Source of the DNA: Eutrophocola salsuginis
Lineage (GTDB): Bacteria > Pseudomonadota > Gammaproteobacteria > Pseudomonadales > Pseudohongiellaceae
DNA: 64,000 nt
Direction of reading: 5' to 3'
Assembly (NCBI GenBank): GCA_038147195.1
Contig: JAYQTB010000004.1
Span: 1,860,001-1,924,000, forward strand
Position 1 is the first letter of the stretch, and every line of letters begins with the position of its first letter. Made by a program: the position numbers and the translations under genes. Positions 19,985 to 28,767 of this stretch are shown one piece after another. The notes beneath the pieces were generated by a model that did no database searches, was not told the origin of the DNA, and worked only from the letters and a program-made list of their open reading frames with translations.

Positions 19985-21349
19985 ATGGCAAGAACGGTAT
20001 TCCTCTTTATAGGTCTGCTGGTCGCGATCCAGGGCCAGGCACAAGACAGTGTCGGCCGTGGCTGGCCGGTTGAGATGGATGCAGGCTGGGTCGGGCCCGG
20101 GCTGCCTTTTTTCAACCGGGACATCTCCACGGCGAAGAACGGCTCAGTGCCTCCCGGCATCACACCCCTGGCCCGTGATATCTTCACCACCGAAGACTTC
20201 TACCGCGACCGCGAACTGTGGAGCGACCCGCGCTACTACCGCTGCAATACCACTCTTGCGCTCGATTCCCAGTGGGGCGATTACATCAGCGGCCCGCGCT
20301 ACATCATCGACGACCCGAACCAGGGCGCCTGGGGCCATTGCGATATCGATTACGGCCGCGACAACATCGTCAGTCCGTATCCTTTCGCCACCGCGCAAGA
20401 ACACTACGAAGCACTGATGGCAGAAACCCGCACCAGGGGCGGGCCCACCCTTTACACCCGCAACAACCCGCCGCCAGACTGGGAAGGCCGCTACACCCGC
20501 TACATTAATATTTCGTTCGCCGAGATCGATGAGGGCCGCGCCGAAAGCATGGAGCCCGACATTCCGGAAACGCCGCAGTGGCTGCTGGGATTCCACGCCC
20601 AGGCGTCCACCATCGTCAGTTTGCTGACGCCTGAATTCCAGCAGCGCCTGGTGCAGCAGTTCTACCACAAGGTGCACAATAATGCGGCGCAGTGGTCGCT
20701 TATGTTCTGCCGGCCGGAAGGCTTCATGCGCTGGTGGTCGGGGCCGGGCGGCCCGGGCGCCCTCGACATCACCTTAACGGCGAACCGCGTGCAGTTCCTC
20801 GGCGGCTCCGGTAATGCCATCCGCAACGTTCATATCAATCGCGCTTTCGACCTGACTGGCGTGGTGCCGCGACTCGGCCCCGACATCCCGCGCTGGATGG
20901 GCGAAAGCATCGGCTTCTGGGACGGCGAGGCCCTGATCACATGGACCTCCAACATCCAGGGCTGGTTTACGCACTCACACTGGGAGTATTCCAACAAGCT
21001 GCAGACAATCGAGATCTGGACGCCAAACCGGGATGAATCAGGTACCTTCACGGGCCTCACTCACGAAACCGTGTTCTACGACGAGGACGGTTTGCGGGAA
21101 CCGGTGCGCACCGTGCGCATCTTTGTCCGCCTAGACGACCTCAACAACGTCGCACCCACCCCGCTCACACACTGCAACCAGAACGTTTATCTCCAGGACG
21201 GCCGGGGCGTGACGGTGTTGCCGGGCAAGACTATCGAGTACACGGTGGAGGACCTATTCGGGAGGCCGTGGGCGCAGGTGTGGGAGAAGTATTTCGAGGC
21301 AGGGATGCAGCGTACGAGGGACGACGACCTGTTTGATTTCGGAGAGTAA
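19985..21349 (+). CDS. Secreted protein, unnamed C-P-G-R/WMG superfamily, long form (member 4)
   Basis: 454 residues, signal peptide ending GQAQD. Long-form signatures shared with 46667-47818 and 56063-57466 are PPGITPLARDIFTTEDFY, DPRYYRCNT, WGHCDIDYGRDNIVSPYPF, TIVSLLTPEFQQR and HNNAAQWSLMFCRPEGFMRWW. The C-terminal half then carries PRWMGESIGFWDGEALITWTSN and HETVFYDEDGL, ending in LFGRPWAQVWEKYFEAGMQR. CRPEGFMR and WMGESIGFWDG align with the short members' C-P-G-R and WMG blocks, so I place both in one superfamily. Function unknown. It is cotranscribed with the exported aldolase, with a 9-base gap. Confidence 0.78.
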   Translation: MARTVFLFIGLLVAIQGQAQDSVGRGWPVEMDAGWVGPGLPFFNRDISTAKNGSVPPGITPLARDIFTTEDFYRDRELWSDPRYYRCNTTLALDSQWGDYISGPRYIIDDPNQGAWGHCDIDYGRDNIVSPYPFATAQEHYEALMAETRTRGGPTLYTRNNPPPDWEGRYTRYINISFAEIDEGRAESMEPDIPETPQWLLGFHAQASTIVSLLTPEFQQRLVQQFYHKVHNNAAQWSLMFCRPEGFMRWWSGPGGPGALDITLTANRVQFLGGSGNAIRNVHINRAFDLTGVVPRLGPDIPRWMGESIGFWDGEALITWTSNIQGWFTHSHWEYSNKLQTIEIWTPNRDESGTFTGLTHETVFYDEDGLREPVRTVRIFVRLDDLNNVAPTPLTHCNQNVYLQDGRGVTVLPGKTIEYTVEDLFGRPWAQVWEKYFEAGMQRTRDDDLFDFGE

Positions 21350-21372
21350 AAACCTGATCCTGCTGTAAATAT

Positions 21373-22233
21373 TCAGGTCGACATCCCCCACCGCGCCACC
21401 GTCCGCCTTTCCAGTAGCTTGAACACCAGGTTTTCGACAATCAACCCAAACATGATCACCGTCAACAATCCAGCAAATACATTTGGGATCAGCAACAGGT
21501 TTTTGCGCTCGAAGATGTACCAGCCAAGCCCCCCCTCCCCCGACGTGGACCCGAACACGAGTTCCGCCGCGATCAAAGTGCGCCAGGCGAAAGCCCAGCC
21601 GATCTTAAGGCCGGTAAGGATGCTGGGAAAGGCGCCGGGGATGAGGATGCGCACCACGTAGCGCAAACCGGTGAGGCCGCAGTTCTGCCCCACCATGCGC
21701 AACGTACGACTGACTTCCTTGAAGCCCGAATGCGTATTAAGCGCCACCGCCCACAATACTGCGTGGATGAGCACGAAGATGACGCTACCCTCGCCCAGCC
21801 CGAACCAGATCAGCGCCAGCGGCAATAAGGCAATCGAAGGCAGCGGGTTGAACATGGCGGTCAGCGTTTCCAGCAGGTCGGCACCAATGCGCGTCGCGCT
21901 GGCGAATGCGGTCAGTACCGCAGCAATGACCAATCCGGCAAGGTAACCCTTCAACAATAATGTAATCGTGTACACCGTGGCGCGCGGCAAATCGCCCGAG
22001 GCTATGTCCTGCAGCATCGCAACCACCGTGCTGGTAAAAGTCGGCAACACCAGCGCGTTGCCGAGCGAACGCGCATACACTTCCCAGATTATTGCGATCA
22101 GTCCCAGCAGCAGCGTCTTGCGGAACGCGGCGTTGTCGATGAGTCTGACCGCTATTGATCGTGCTGGCACCTCTATGGCCGCGGGTACAGCTTCGGGTTC
22201 GTAGAATAGTTCAGGCCGTGTGGGATTACTCAT
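21373..22233 (-). CDS. ABC transporter permease (taurine/sulfonate/nitrate type)
   Basis: 286 residues from the ATG at 22233, preceded by a strong AAGGAGGTA site; this overlaps the upstream ATPase gene by 8 bases. Several membrane segments and the inner-membrane permease signature are visible (HAVLWAVALNTHSGFKEVSR, then AWRTLIAAELVFGSTSGEGG). This is the BPD-type permease of importers for small sulfonates, nitrate, thiamine precursors or aromatic acids. It is last in the four-gene MmgE/PrpD operon, so the cargo is probably the acid acted on by that enzyme. Confidence 0.9.
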   Translation of the reverse strand: MSNPTRPELFYEPEAVPAAIEVPARSIAVRLIDNAAFRKTLLLGLIAIIWEVYARSLGNALVLPTFTSTVVAMLQDIASGDLPRATVYTITLLLKGYLAGLVIAAVLTAFASATRIGADLLETLTAMFNPLPSIALLPLALIWFGLGEGSVIFVLIHAVLWAVALNTHSGFKEVSRTLRMVGQNCGLTGLRYVVRILIPGAFPSILTGLKIGWAFAWRTLIAAELVFGSTSGEGGLGWYIFERKNLLLIPNVFAGLLTVIMFGLIVENLVFKLLERRTVARWGMST

Positions 22234-23008
22234 AAGAAGTACCTCCTTCGAGTGCTTTGCCGAACAGCAACGCCTGAATACGCGTGGACAGGCGTTTGCC
22301 GTGTTCGTCTTCGCTGTCGATACCGTCACATTTGAGTTCTGCACGCGCTTGTCCCGGGTGTGGTGTCAGCAGCAGGATACGCGTGCCGATGCGAATGGCC
22401 TCGGCGATAGAATGGGTGACAAACAGTACGGTCGATTTCGTCTCACTGCACAGGAGCAGCAGTTCTTCCTGCATGCGGTCGCGCGTCAGCGCGTCCAGAG
22501 CCGCGAACGGCTCGTCCATCAGCAGGATCTCCGGTTCCATAGCCATAGCGCGGGCTATGGCAACGCGCTGTTTCATGCCACCGGACAAGGTGTGCGGGTA
22601 ACTGTCGGCGAATTTGTCGAGGCCGACCTTGCCGATATATACCTTGGCCCGCTCAAGAGCCTCAGTCGGGTTCATGCCGCCGGTGTCCAGTGGAAAGGTG
22701 ATATTTCCGAGCACCGTTTTCCACGGCAGCAACTGGTCGAATTCCTGAAACACGAAGGCGCGATCAGGGCCAGGCGTGGTGACACGCGTTCCGGAGAGCG
22801 TAATTTCGCCAGCGACCGGTGGCATGAAACCGCCGACGGCTTTGAGCAGAGTCGACTTGCCGCACCCAGACGGGCCCAGCAGCACGAAACGGTCGGACTG
22901 GTGGACATCGAAACTAAGCCGGTGCACCGCGGTGATCACCTGGTTTTCAGCTGGGTATTGCAGGGTAACATCCCTGACGGATAGGAGCGGCTGGCCGGCG
23001 ACGGTCAT
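22226..23008 (-). CDS. ABC transporter ATP-binding protein (SsuB/TauB type)
   Basis: 260 residues with a full nucleotide-binding domain: Walker A GPSGCGKST (about 43-51), Q-loop FVFQEFDQLLPW, signature LSGGMKQR (about 136), Walker B ILLMDEPFAALD (about 160) and H-switch FVTHSIAEA. It energises the permease encoded immediately downstream, whose start it overlaps. The substrate-binding lipoprotein gene ends 15 bases before its start. Confidence 0.93.
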   Translation of the reverse strand: MTVAGQPLLSVRDVTLQYPAENQVITAVHRLSFDVHQSDRFVLLGPSGCGKSTLLKAVGGFMPPVAGEITLSGTRVTTPGPDRAFVFQEFDQLLPWKTVLGNITFPLDTGGMNPTEALERAKVYIGKVGLDKFADSYPHTLSGGMKQRVAIARAMAMEPEILLMDEPFAALDALTRDRMQEELLLLCSETKSTVLFVTHSIAEAIRIGTRILLLTPHPGQARAELKCDGIDSEDEHGKRLSTRIQALLFGKALEGGTSYE

Positions 23009-23023
23009 TGAGGTGACATCCTG

Positions 23024-24040
23024 TCAGCTGCCGGGCAGGTCATGGATTTCATCGAAGAAGAAATCACGCCAAGATTCTGCCTCTTTATTCAGCGTACCAA
23101 TGCTGAACATGAAGTCGGCATAGCGCTTCACATTCTGCGGCGTCGACGTGAAATGAATATCGGGATCTTGCAGCATCGTCGCGATTTCATCAGGCGAAAG
23201 GCCGGCGTTGCCGTTCACGCTCACTAGCACGTCGGCTGCGGCGGCCGGATCATCCTGGATGAAATGCTGCGCCTCGGCCAGTGCTGCCAGCACGGCGGAT
23301 ACCACGTCGGGATTGGCGTCATGGTAGGCGGCGGTGGTAGACAGCATGGTGAACGTGGTGGCGCCGCCCAAGACCTGGTCGGTAGTCATGATGGTGCGGA
23401 TAGCAGGATCCTGCCGTTCGCGCTGGTGAAACGGCGGCGAGGTGAAATGCGCGGTGATGTCGCCCGCACCAGAGAGAATGGCGACGACGCCGTCGGGATG
23501 CGCCATACTCACTGTGTAGCGATCATAATGTTCGGCATCTGCGATACCGAACTGCTCGGCAGCGACCATCTGCATCACAATCGCGGGGATGGACACTTTT
23601 ATGGAGGTGACCGCGATCTTGTCCTGCTCGGAGATACTATCCAGGGAGTTAAAAGCAGCAGAGCGCGTGTTGAGATACATAGGTAGCGCGCTCATGGCGG
23701 CAACGCCGCGCACGTCCAGGGTGCCGCGGGTGCGATCCCACAGCGTGAGAAATGCCGGCGGTCCCGCCGCAATAAAATCCACCGAGCGTGACAGAAGCGC
23801 ATCGTTCATCGCCGCAGGTCCGCCGAGGTCGATCCACTGTACCTCAAGCTCATCCAGCCCTGCCACTGCCGCATGTTTTTCGATGAGATCCTGCTCCTGC
23901 ATCACATGTAGCGGCAGGAAACCGACACCGCCGGCGCCAAGTGGAATGCGCACAACGGTACCAGCCTCGTTATTACGGCCGCACCCGGCCAAAGCCAGGA
24001 TAGCAAAGGACAACAAGAACCGTTTTATAAAAGCGTTCAC
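23024..24040 (-). CDS. ABC substrate-binding lipoprotein (NMT1/SsuA-like)
   Basis: 338 residues. The N terminus is a lipoprotein signal with lipobox LALAGC (Cys20). The mature domain resembles periplasmic NMT1/SsuA/TauA binding proteins: RIPLGAGGVGFLPLHVMQEQ, VDFIAAGPPAFLTLWD, ISIPAIVMQMVA-like segment and a C-terminal helix set. It captures a small organic ligand for the importer encoded downstream. Its start overlaps the stop of the MmgE/PrpD gene by 4 bases (ATGA), indicating tight coupling. The ligand is unknown; the partner enzyme suggests a branched or hydroxylated carboxylic acid. Confidence 0.88.
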   Translation of the reverse strand: MNAFIKRFLLSFAILALAGCGRNNEAGTVVRIPLGAGGVGFLPLHVMQEQDLIEKHAAVAGLDELEVQWIDLGGPAAMNDALLSRSVDFIAAGPPAFLTLWDRTRGTLDVRGVAAMSALPMYLNTRSAAFNSLDSISEQDKIAVTSIKVSIPAIVMQMVAAEQFGIADAEHYDRYTVSMAHPDGVVAILSGAGDITAHFTSPPFHQRERQDPAIRTIMTTDQVLGGATTFTMLSTTAAYHDANPDVVSAVLAALAEAQHFIQDDPAAAADVLVSVNGNAGLSPDEIATMLQDPDIHFTSTPQNVKRYADFMFSIGTLNKEAESWRDFFFDEIHDLPGS

Positions 24041-25380
24041 GGCGCACTCAACCTGACAAGGTCGCCGGCATTAGCAACGTCTTCTAGGCACCAACACAGC
24101 TCGATGAGCTGGTCCGCGCGTTCGGCTGGCAGCGCCAGGATCGCCTGGTCACGGAACTTATCATCGAGAAAGTCATTACTCAGCGGACGGTAGATATTGC
24201 CCAGGGACTGCTCAACGAACATTTTGAGTGTTTCACCGTTTTGCAGCTCCACTTCGATGGCCACCTGGTCCTCGGTGACGCTGTCATCCGCGGTGGCCGT
24301 CACCAATTCACGAATCCGCTTGATAGCCGGGTCGTTGACCGCACTCATGGTAAATTCTTGGATGCCACCCTTGCCGCGTACCAGGCCGATGGCACAGGCG
24401 TGATAAATGGAATACTTGCTTTGCAGTTCCCGGTACAAGTCGCGCTTGTTGCACAGGTCCAGCACCAGTGGGGCGACTCGGACCCTTACTGCTTTCACCT
24501 GTTTCGGGTCGAGGTTGTATTTCATCTTTATCTGACTGCAGCCGTCGATGGCCGGATGTACCACTAGACCGCAGGCATAGGGTTTGTAAGCATTGCTGCG
24601 CAGGCCGAAGTCGGAACCGAACCCATTGGTGATTTTGTCGAGGTCGTACTCGGCGGCGGTGACCGGGGCGAAGCCGCGCGGCCCTTCGATACCCTGCTCG
24701 CCGGCCGTGAAGTTGGCCTGCGCCAGCAGCGCGGATGTATAGCCGTTCTGCGCCGCCCTGCCCGGCTGCCAGGACTTGGCCATTGAGCCAAACATTTCGC
24801 GCACGCCGGCCGCCTGAGTAGCCGCGAGACCAAAGGCCCACACCATCTGCTTCGTATCAAGCTTCAAAAGTTTGCCAATGGCAGCGGCCGCACCGAACAC
24901 ACCCGTGGTCGAGGTAATGTGCCAGCCCGCCTCATAGTGGGCGGGATACACAGCATCGCCGATACGCGATTCCACCTCAAAGCCAAGAATGAATGCCTTC
25001 ATGAAATCAGCGCCGCTGACCTTGTTAGCGCCGGCATAGGCGAACAGGGCAGAAGCCACCGGCACGCTGGCATGTATATAGTTGGTCGGCAATGTGTCAT
25101 CGTACTCATGCACATGCGAGCCGATACCATTGAATAGGGCCGCGTGTAAGGCATCAAACGATTCACAGCGGCCAAGCACGTTGGTAGTCGCAGGCCCGGT
25201 GAAGGGTGCAAGCACCTGGATGGCTACGTCGAGCGCCGGCTCGATGCTGCCGCCAAGTGCGCAGCCCAAGTAATTATGAATGGCGCGCTTCGATTCATGC
25301 CAGACATCCTCCGGAATGTCTTTCTGCGTTGTTTTTACTACATAGTCAGCCAGGGCATGGGTCGGGGAATTGCTCGACAT
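24037..25380 (-). CDS. MmgE/PrpD family protein (2-methylcitrate dehydratase-like), copy 1
   Basis: 447 residues from the ATG at 25380, 8 bases after AGAAGAG; a GTG two codons upstream is the alternative. MmgE/PrpD hallmarks: RAIHNYLGCALGGS, LFNGIGSHVHEYDDT, ALFAYAGANKVSGADFMKAFILGFEVESRIG, HITSTTGVFGAAAAIGKLL, GSMAKSWQPGRAAQNG and KPYACGLVVHPAID. Family members dehydrate 2-methylcitrate or related acids or isomerise small acids. Linkage to an NMT1-type ABC importer rather than prpBC argues against simple propionate metabolism. It is the first gene of the operon 25380-21373. A second, divergent copy lies at 50691-52091. Confidence 0.9.
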   Translation of the reverse strand: MSSNSPTHALADYVVKTTQKDIPEDVWHESKRAIHNYLGCALGGSIEPALDVAIQVLAPFTGPATTNVLGRCESFDALHAALFNGIGSHVHEYDDTLPTNYIHASVPVASALFAYAGANKVSGADFMKAFILGFEVESRIGDAVYPAHYEAGWHITSTTGVFGAAAAIGKLLKLDTKQMVWAFGLAATQAAGVREMFGSMAKSWQPGRAAQNGYTSALLAQANFTAGEQGIEGPRGFAPVTAAEYDLDKITNGFGSDFGLRSNAYKPYACGLVVHPAIDGCSQIKMKYNLDPKQVKAVRVRVAPLVLDLCNKRDLYRELQSKYSIYHACAIGLVRGKGGIQEFTMSAVNDPAIKRIRELVTATADDSVTEDQVAIEVELQNGETLKMFVEQSLGNIYRPLSNDFLDDKFRDQAILALPAERADQLIELCWCLEDVANAGDLVRLSAP

Positions 25381-25404
25381 CTTCACTACTCTTCTATTTT
25401 TATC

Positions 25405-26436
25405 TTATTCAAACATACGCCATTCGGGCATGTAATTGAGCCCCAGGTTCACAATACGCGTGATCAGGGCATCGTACTTCATGCCCATCACCTCGGCGGA
25501 TTCGGCAAAATCCTCACCGTGGGACAGGTTGGGATTAGCGTTGGCTTCAAGCAAGAACAAACTGCCGTCCTCGCGCAGGCGGAAATCCAGGCGCGCGTAA
25601 CCACTCAGGTGTAGCGCTTTGTAGATGCGTCGCGACAGCCTGTCGAGTGTCTTCGGGCCGTTGTCACCGAGCTTCTTTGCAGCCCGCGTTTTGATACCGT
25701 GCTTCTTCTGGTATTTCCGGTCCCACTTCACTTTGCGCGTGGCGATGCCTTCCTGTACGCCGGACAGCGACCCGAAATCCATTTCCCAGGGCGTCAGTGT
25801 GGTCAGACGTGTGTTGCCCATCACACCGACATAGATTTCACGGCCTTCGATGTATTCCTCGACCAGTGCATCGCTCTGCACCTGAGAGTGGATGAAATCG
25901 ACACGCTGGCGCAGGCTCTTCATGTCTTCGACGATGGAGGCTTGCGAGATGCCGGCGGAGGCATCCTCGGTGGCCGATTTTACGAACAGCGGAAACTTTA
26001 GCTTCTTCGGTTCCGTGAACCGCTTGCCGAAAGGGAACAGGTGGAAGGCCGGCGTGGCGATACGGTGCCAAGCCAGCACCTGCTTGGCCAACACCTTGTC
26101 GCGGGACAGCATCAGACCTCGCGGGTTGCAGCCGGTGTAGCGCTGCTGCATTAGCTCCAGGAACGACACCACGTGAGTGTCGTATGTGGGAATACCGGAG
26201 AATTCCTCCAGTAGGTTGAACACAACGTGCGGCTTGGTTTCGCGGATTTTTTCGCGCACTTCGCGCAGGCTGTCGTACACGCCCACCAGGATCACCTCGT
26301 GACCCATGTTGTACAGCGTTGAGTAAACGTTGTACTCGGTACGCACCTGGTCGACTTGTTTGTCGGTTAGTCCCTCGATTGTTTCCGGAGGCACCAGGTC
26401 CTTGTGCGTCATCAACAGAATGCGGTAGCGCTTCAC
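25405..26436 (-). CDS. ATP-grasp ligase, D-alanine--D-alanine ligase-like
   Basis: 343 residues. The N-terminal domain begins MKRYRILLMTHKDLVPP. The ATP-grasp core shows FPLFVKSATEDASAGISQASIV, DALVEEYIEGREIYVGVMG and the metal-binding end LEANANPNLSHGEDF near residue 300. The fold is D-Ala-D-Ala ligase-like, but the N-terminal part differs from housekeeping Ddl. It may ligate an amino acid or peptide. The ATG at 26436 overlaps the stop of the metallopeptidase gene by 4 bases, so the two proteins are probably made in fixed proportion. Cytoplasmic, no signal peptide. Confidence 0.85.
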   Translation of the reverse strand: MKRYRILLMTHKDLVPPETIEGLTDKQVDQVRTEYNVYSTLYNMGHEVILVGVYDSLREVREKIRETKPHVVFNLLEEFSGIPTYDTHVVSFLELMQQRYTGCNPRGLMLSRDKVLAKQVLAWHRIATPAFHLFPFGKRFTEPKKLKFPLFVKSATEDASAGISQASIVEDMKSLRQRVDFIHSQVQSDALVEEYIEGREIYVGVMGNTRLTTLTPWEMDFGSLSGVQEGIATRKVKWDRKYQKKHGIKTRAAKKLGDNGPKTLDRLSRRIYKALHLSGYARLDFRLREDGSLFLLEANANPNLSHGEDFAESAEVMGMKYDALITRIVNLGLNYMPEWRMFE

Positions 26437-27485
26437 AGTGTGTAGTTCTCCCTGTTGCGTTTCAGGATATCAAGCACGATGCGTTCGTGCAGCCGAACCA
26501 CATTGCGCTTGGCTTCGCGTGTCGGCTGGCGCAGGACGAGATCGAGATCGCGGGCGCGCTGCCTGACGGTGCGGATGGCGTGGTCGATCAAATACGGGTG
26601 CAGACGGGCGCGACGTTCGAGCAGCCGCCGCAGCTGCGGATCAATCTCGCGCACGTAGCGGCTGGCTGGCACCCCACGCGGACGCTTGTCCCTGGCCGTG
26701 AACACGCGGGTGATCCACTTGTCATAACGCTTCTCGACGGCGCCGTACATGTTCATGCGTTTGCGGTAATGCTGCCCGAGGGTCATATCGAGCTCCGACA
26801 AAGGCTCGATCACCGACCGGCTTCGGCGCACTGGTTCCGTCTCGGAAATATCCGCCATCAGCTCGTCGACATACTCAAGCTTGTGCAACGCCGGCCAGTC
26901 TTCGTAATCGCGGCGCCAACGTGCCTTTGGCTGCATCCACACGGCGAAGGTTTCGGCGAAGTCTTCCGTCGGATGGCTCTGTGCATACCAGTGACCGATA
27001 TGCAGCACGTACCGGTGACTGCCCGGCCGCGGAGTATACATGTTCCTGTAGGGTTCGGAAGCGCGGCCGAAGATTTTGCGCCAATCCGAGCGCCGGCGCA
27101 GGGCGTAGGCATTGTCGATGGCATGGCCGGCCTCGTGGCGAAGGATACGCATGCGCCACTTCATGCTGCCACCCTCGACGTCACCCATCATCTTGCGCTC
27201 CAGCTGCGCCAGGCGCGGATGGGCCAGGTAGAACGGAATGGCGATACCAGGAATGCCGTCCGGACAAAACCACTCGGTGGACAGCCAGCAATGCGGTCGT
27301 ACGGGGATGCCGCGCCTCTCCAGTTCATCGTGCAGGCGCTCGACGGCCGGCCAGACCGGACTGTTCTTGAGTTTCAGCTTAAGGTTTTTGAACTTCATCC
27401 CCAGCAGCTCCTCATCATCGTAGTCCGCCCAGTGGTAATCGGGCAGGCGGTTCTTTTTACGATGACTATTGCTGCTGGAAGCCAT
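26433..27485 (-). CDS. Putative zinc-binding metallopeptidase
   Basis: 350 residues, no signal peptide. It resembles the putative zinc-binding metallopeptidase family: HEAGH in ILRHEAGHAIDNAYA (about 115-120) supplies two zinc ligands and the catalytic Glu, and HPTEDFAETFAVWMQP near 170 supplies the downstream acidic ligand. Other conserved-looking stretches are CWLSTEWFCPDGIPGIAIPFYLAHPRL and YLVGH-like MYTPRPGSHRYVLHIGHWYA. The C-terminal 130 residues are basic and helical. It is translationally coupled to the ATP-grasp ligase. A cytoplasmic protease paired with a peptide-bond-forming enzyme suggests peptide processing; the target is unknown. Confidence 0.8.
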   Translation of the reverse strand: MASSSNSHRKKNRLPDYHWADYDDEELLGMKFKNLKLKLKNSPVWPAVERLHDELERRGIPVRPHCWLSTEWFCPDGIPGIAIPFYLAHPRLAQLERKMMGDVEGGSMKWRMRILRHEAGHAIDNAYALRRRSDWRKIFGRASEPYRNMYTPRPGSHRYVLHIGHWYAQSHPTEDFAETFAVWMQPKARWRRDYEDWPALHKLEYVDELMADISETEPVRRSRSVIEPLSELDMTLGQHYRKRMNMYGAVEKRYDKWITRVFTARDKRPRGVPASRYVREIDPQLRRLLERRARLHPYLIDHAIRTVRQRARDLDLVLRQPTREAKRNVVRLHERIVLDILKRNRENYTL

Positions 27486-27515
27486 TGGCAGATGTTACAG
27501 CATTAGCACCCGTGC

Positions 27516-28754
27516 TCAATCCACAAGAGCCTGGTAAATCAGGTTCTGGATCTGGGATAACAACGCCTGGTCTCCCGGAAAAGTCTGGGCGTTGATGACA
27601 TACACCAGGTCCTCTACCGGATCGACCCGGAAAGTGGTGGTGGCCGCGCCACCCCAGCCAAAGCTGCCGGCGCTATCGAGTCTGCCGAGCTTTGCCGGAT
27701 CGAGGATCACGGACACGCCCAGGCCATAACCGGTGGAAGACGGACCGGTACCGTTATTGATGGAAGGAATGTTCTCCGGCAGGTGGTTCATGGCCATCAG
27801 TTCCAAGGTCTTGCGACCAAGGATACGCACACCGTTCACCTCACCCCCGCCAAGGAGCAGGCGGGCAAAGGTCAGGTAGTCTCCCGTGGAAGACGACAGG
27901 CTGAGCGTGGCGAAATGGTGGTCGGTGAAGCGTGCATAGCGGTCGCCGTCCTCGGGAACCAGGCCGCCTTCGCCGTTGGGCGCATGAATCCACGCAAAAT
28001 CGGCACTGCGCGATGCCGGCACGCCGAACATGGTGTCATTCATGCCAAGCGGGTCGAAAATGGTTTTCTGCAGGTACTCGCCAAACGGCATGCCGGACAG
28101 CACTTCCACCAGGTAGGCCTGCACGTCATGGCCCAGGCCGTACACCCACTCTTCACCGGGCTGGTAACGCAGCGGCACCTTACCAAGCCTGACGATCTCG
28201 TCGCGCAGGGAGTCCAGTTCGAACATGCCAATGCCGGCTTCACGATACATGACATCGACAGGATGGTTGCCGAGCCCGCCTGACAAACCAAGCGTATGGC
28301 GGAAGGCATCCTGTACTGTGGGTTTGCGCTTGAGCGGCTCCATGATCATATTGCCGTCGGCGTCGGTGCCGGCATACACCTGCAGGTCGGCGAATTCCGG
28401 AATGTACCTGTCGAGGGGGTCGCTGAGCTGGAACCTGCCCTGCTCGTACAACGTCAGTAATGCCACGCTGGTGATGGGCTTGGTCATGGAATAGAGCCGG
28501 AACAGGTTGTCCGTGTGCATCGGCCGCCGGGTTTTCACGTCGGCAAATCCATAGGCCTTGTTATGCACGACCTGCCCGTGACGGGCAACAGCCACCACGA
28601 CGCCAGCGACCCTGCCCTTGTCCACTTCCGCCTGGATGGCACGATCCATGACCGCCAGCCGTTCCCATGAAAAACCTCCGCCTTGCGCCTGCACATTGGC
28701 AACTGGAGCCAGCATGACCATGAGAGCAACAAGCAAGTAACAGGGCCGTATCAT
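27516..28754 (-). CDS. Secreted beta-lactamase-fold serine hydrolase (esterase/class C-like)
   Basis: 412 residues; leader MIRPCYLLVALMVMLAPVANVQAQ. The serine beta-lactamase/PBP4 fold is clear: S-x-x-K in LYSMTKPITS (about 88-91), a YGLGHDV segment at the usual second-motif position, and a C-terminal GWGGAATTTFRVDP block in place of the KTG motif. WGG endings of this kind are typical of family VIII esterases and EstB-like hydrolases rather than true lactamases. It lies 13 bases downstream of the esterase gene at 28768-29778 on the same strand, so they are cotranscribed. Confidence 0.85.
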   Translation of the reverse strand: MIRPCYLLVALMVMLAPVANVQAQGGGFSWERLAVMDRAIQAEVDKGRVAGVVVAVARHGQVVHNKAYGFADVKTRRPMHTDNLFRLYSMTKPITSVALLTLYEQGRFQLSDPLDRYIPEFADLQVYAGTDADGNMIMEPLKRKPTVQDAFRHTLGLSGGLGNHPVDVMYREAGIGMFELDSLRDEIVRLGKVPLRYQPGEEWVYGLGHDVQAYLVEVLSGMPFGEYLQKTIFDPLGMNDTMFGVPASRSADFAWIHAPNGEGGLVPEDGDRYARFTDHHFATLSLSSSTGDYLTFARLLLGGGEVNGVRILGRKTLELMAMNHLPENIPSINNGTGPSSTGYGLGVSVILDPAKLGRLDSAGSFGWGGAATTTFRVDPVEDLVYVINAQTFPGDQALLSQIQNLIYQALVD

Positions 28755-28767
28755 GGGAAATCTCCTT

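Noticed and set aside
26319..27506. A plus-strand open frame of about 395 codons
   Set aside because: It covers the antisense of the ATP-grasp and metallopeptidase genes, whose catalytic motifs and 4-base overlap are clear on the minus strand.
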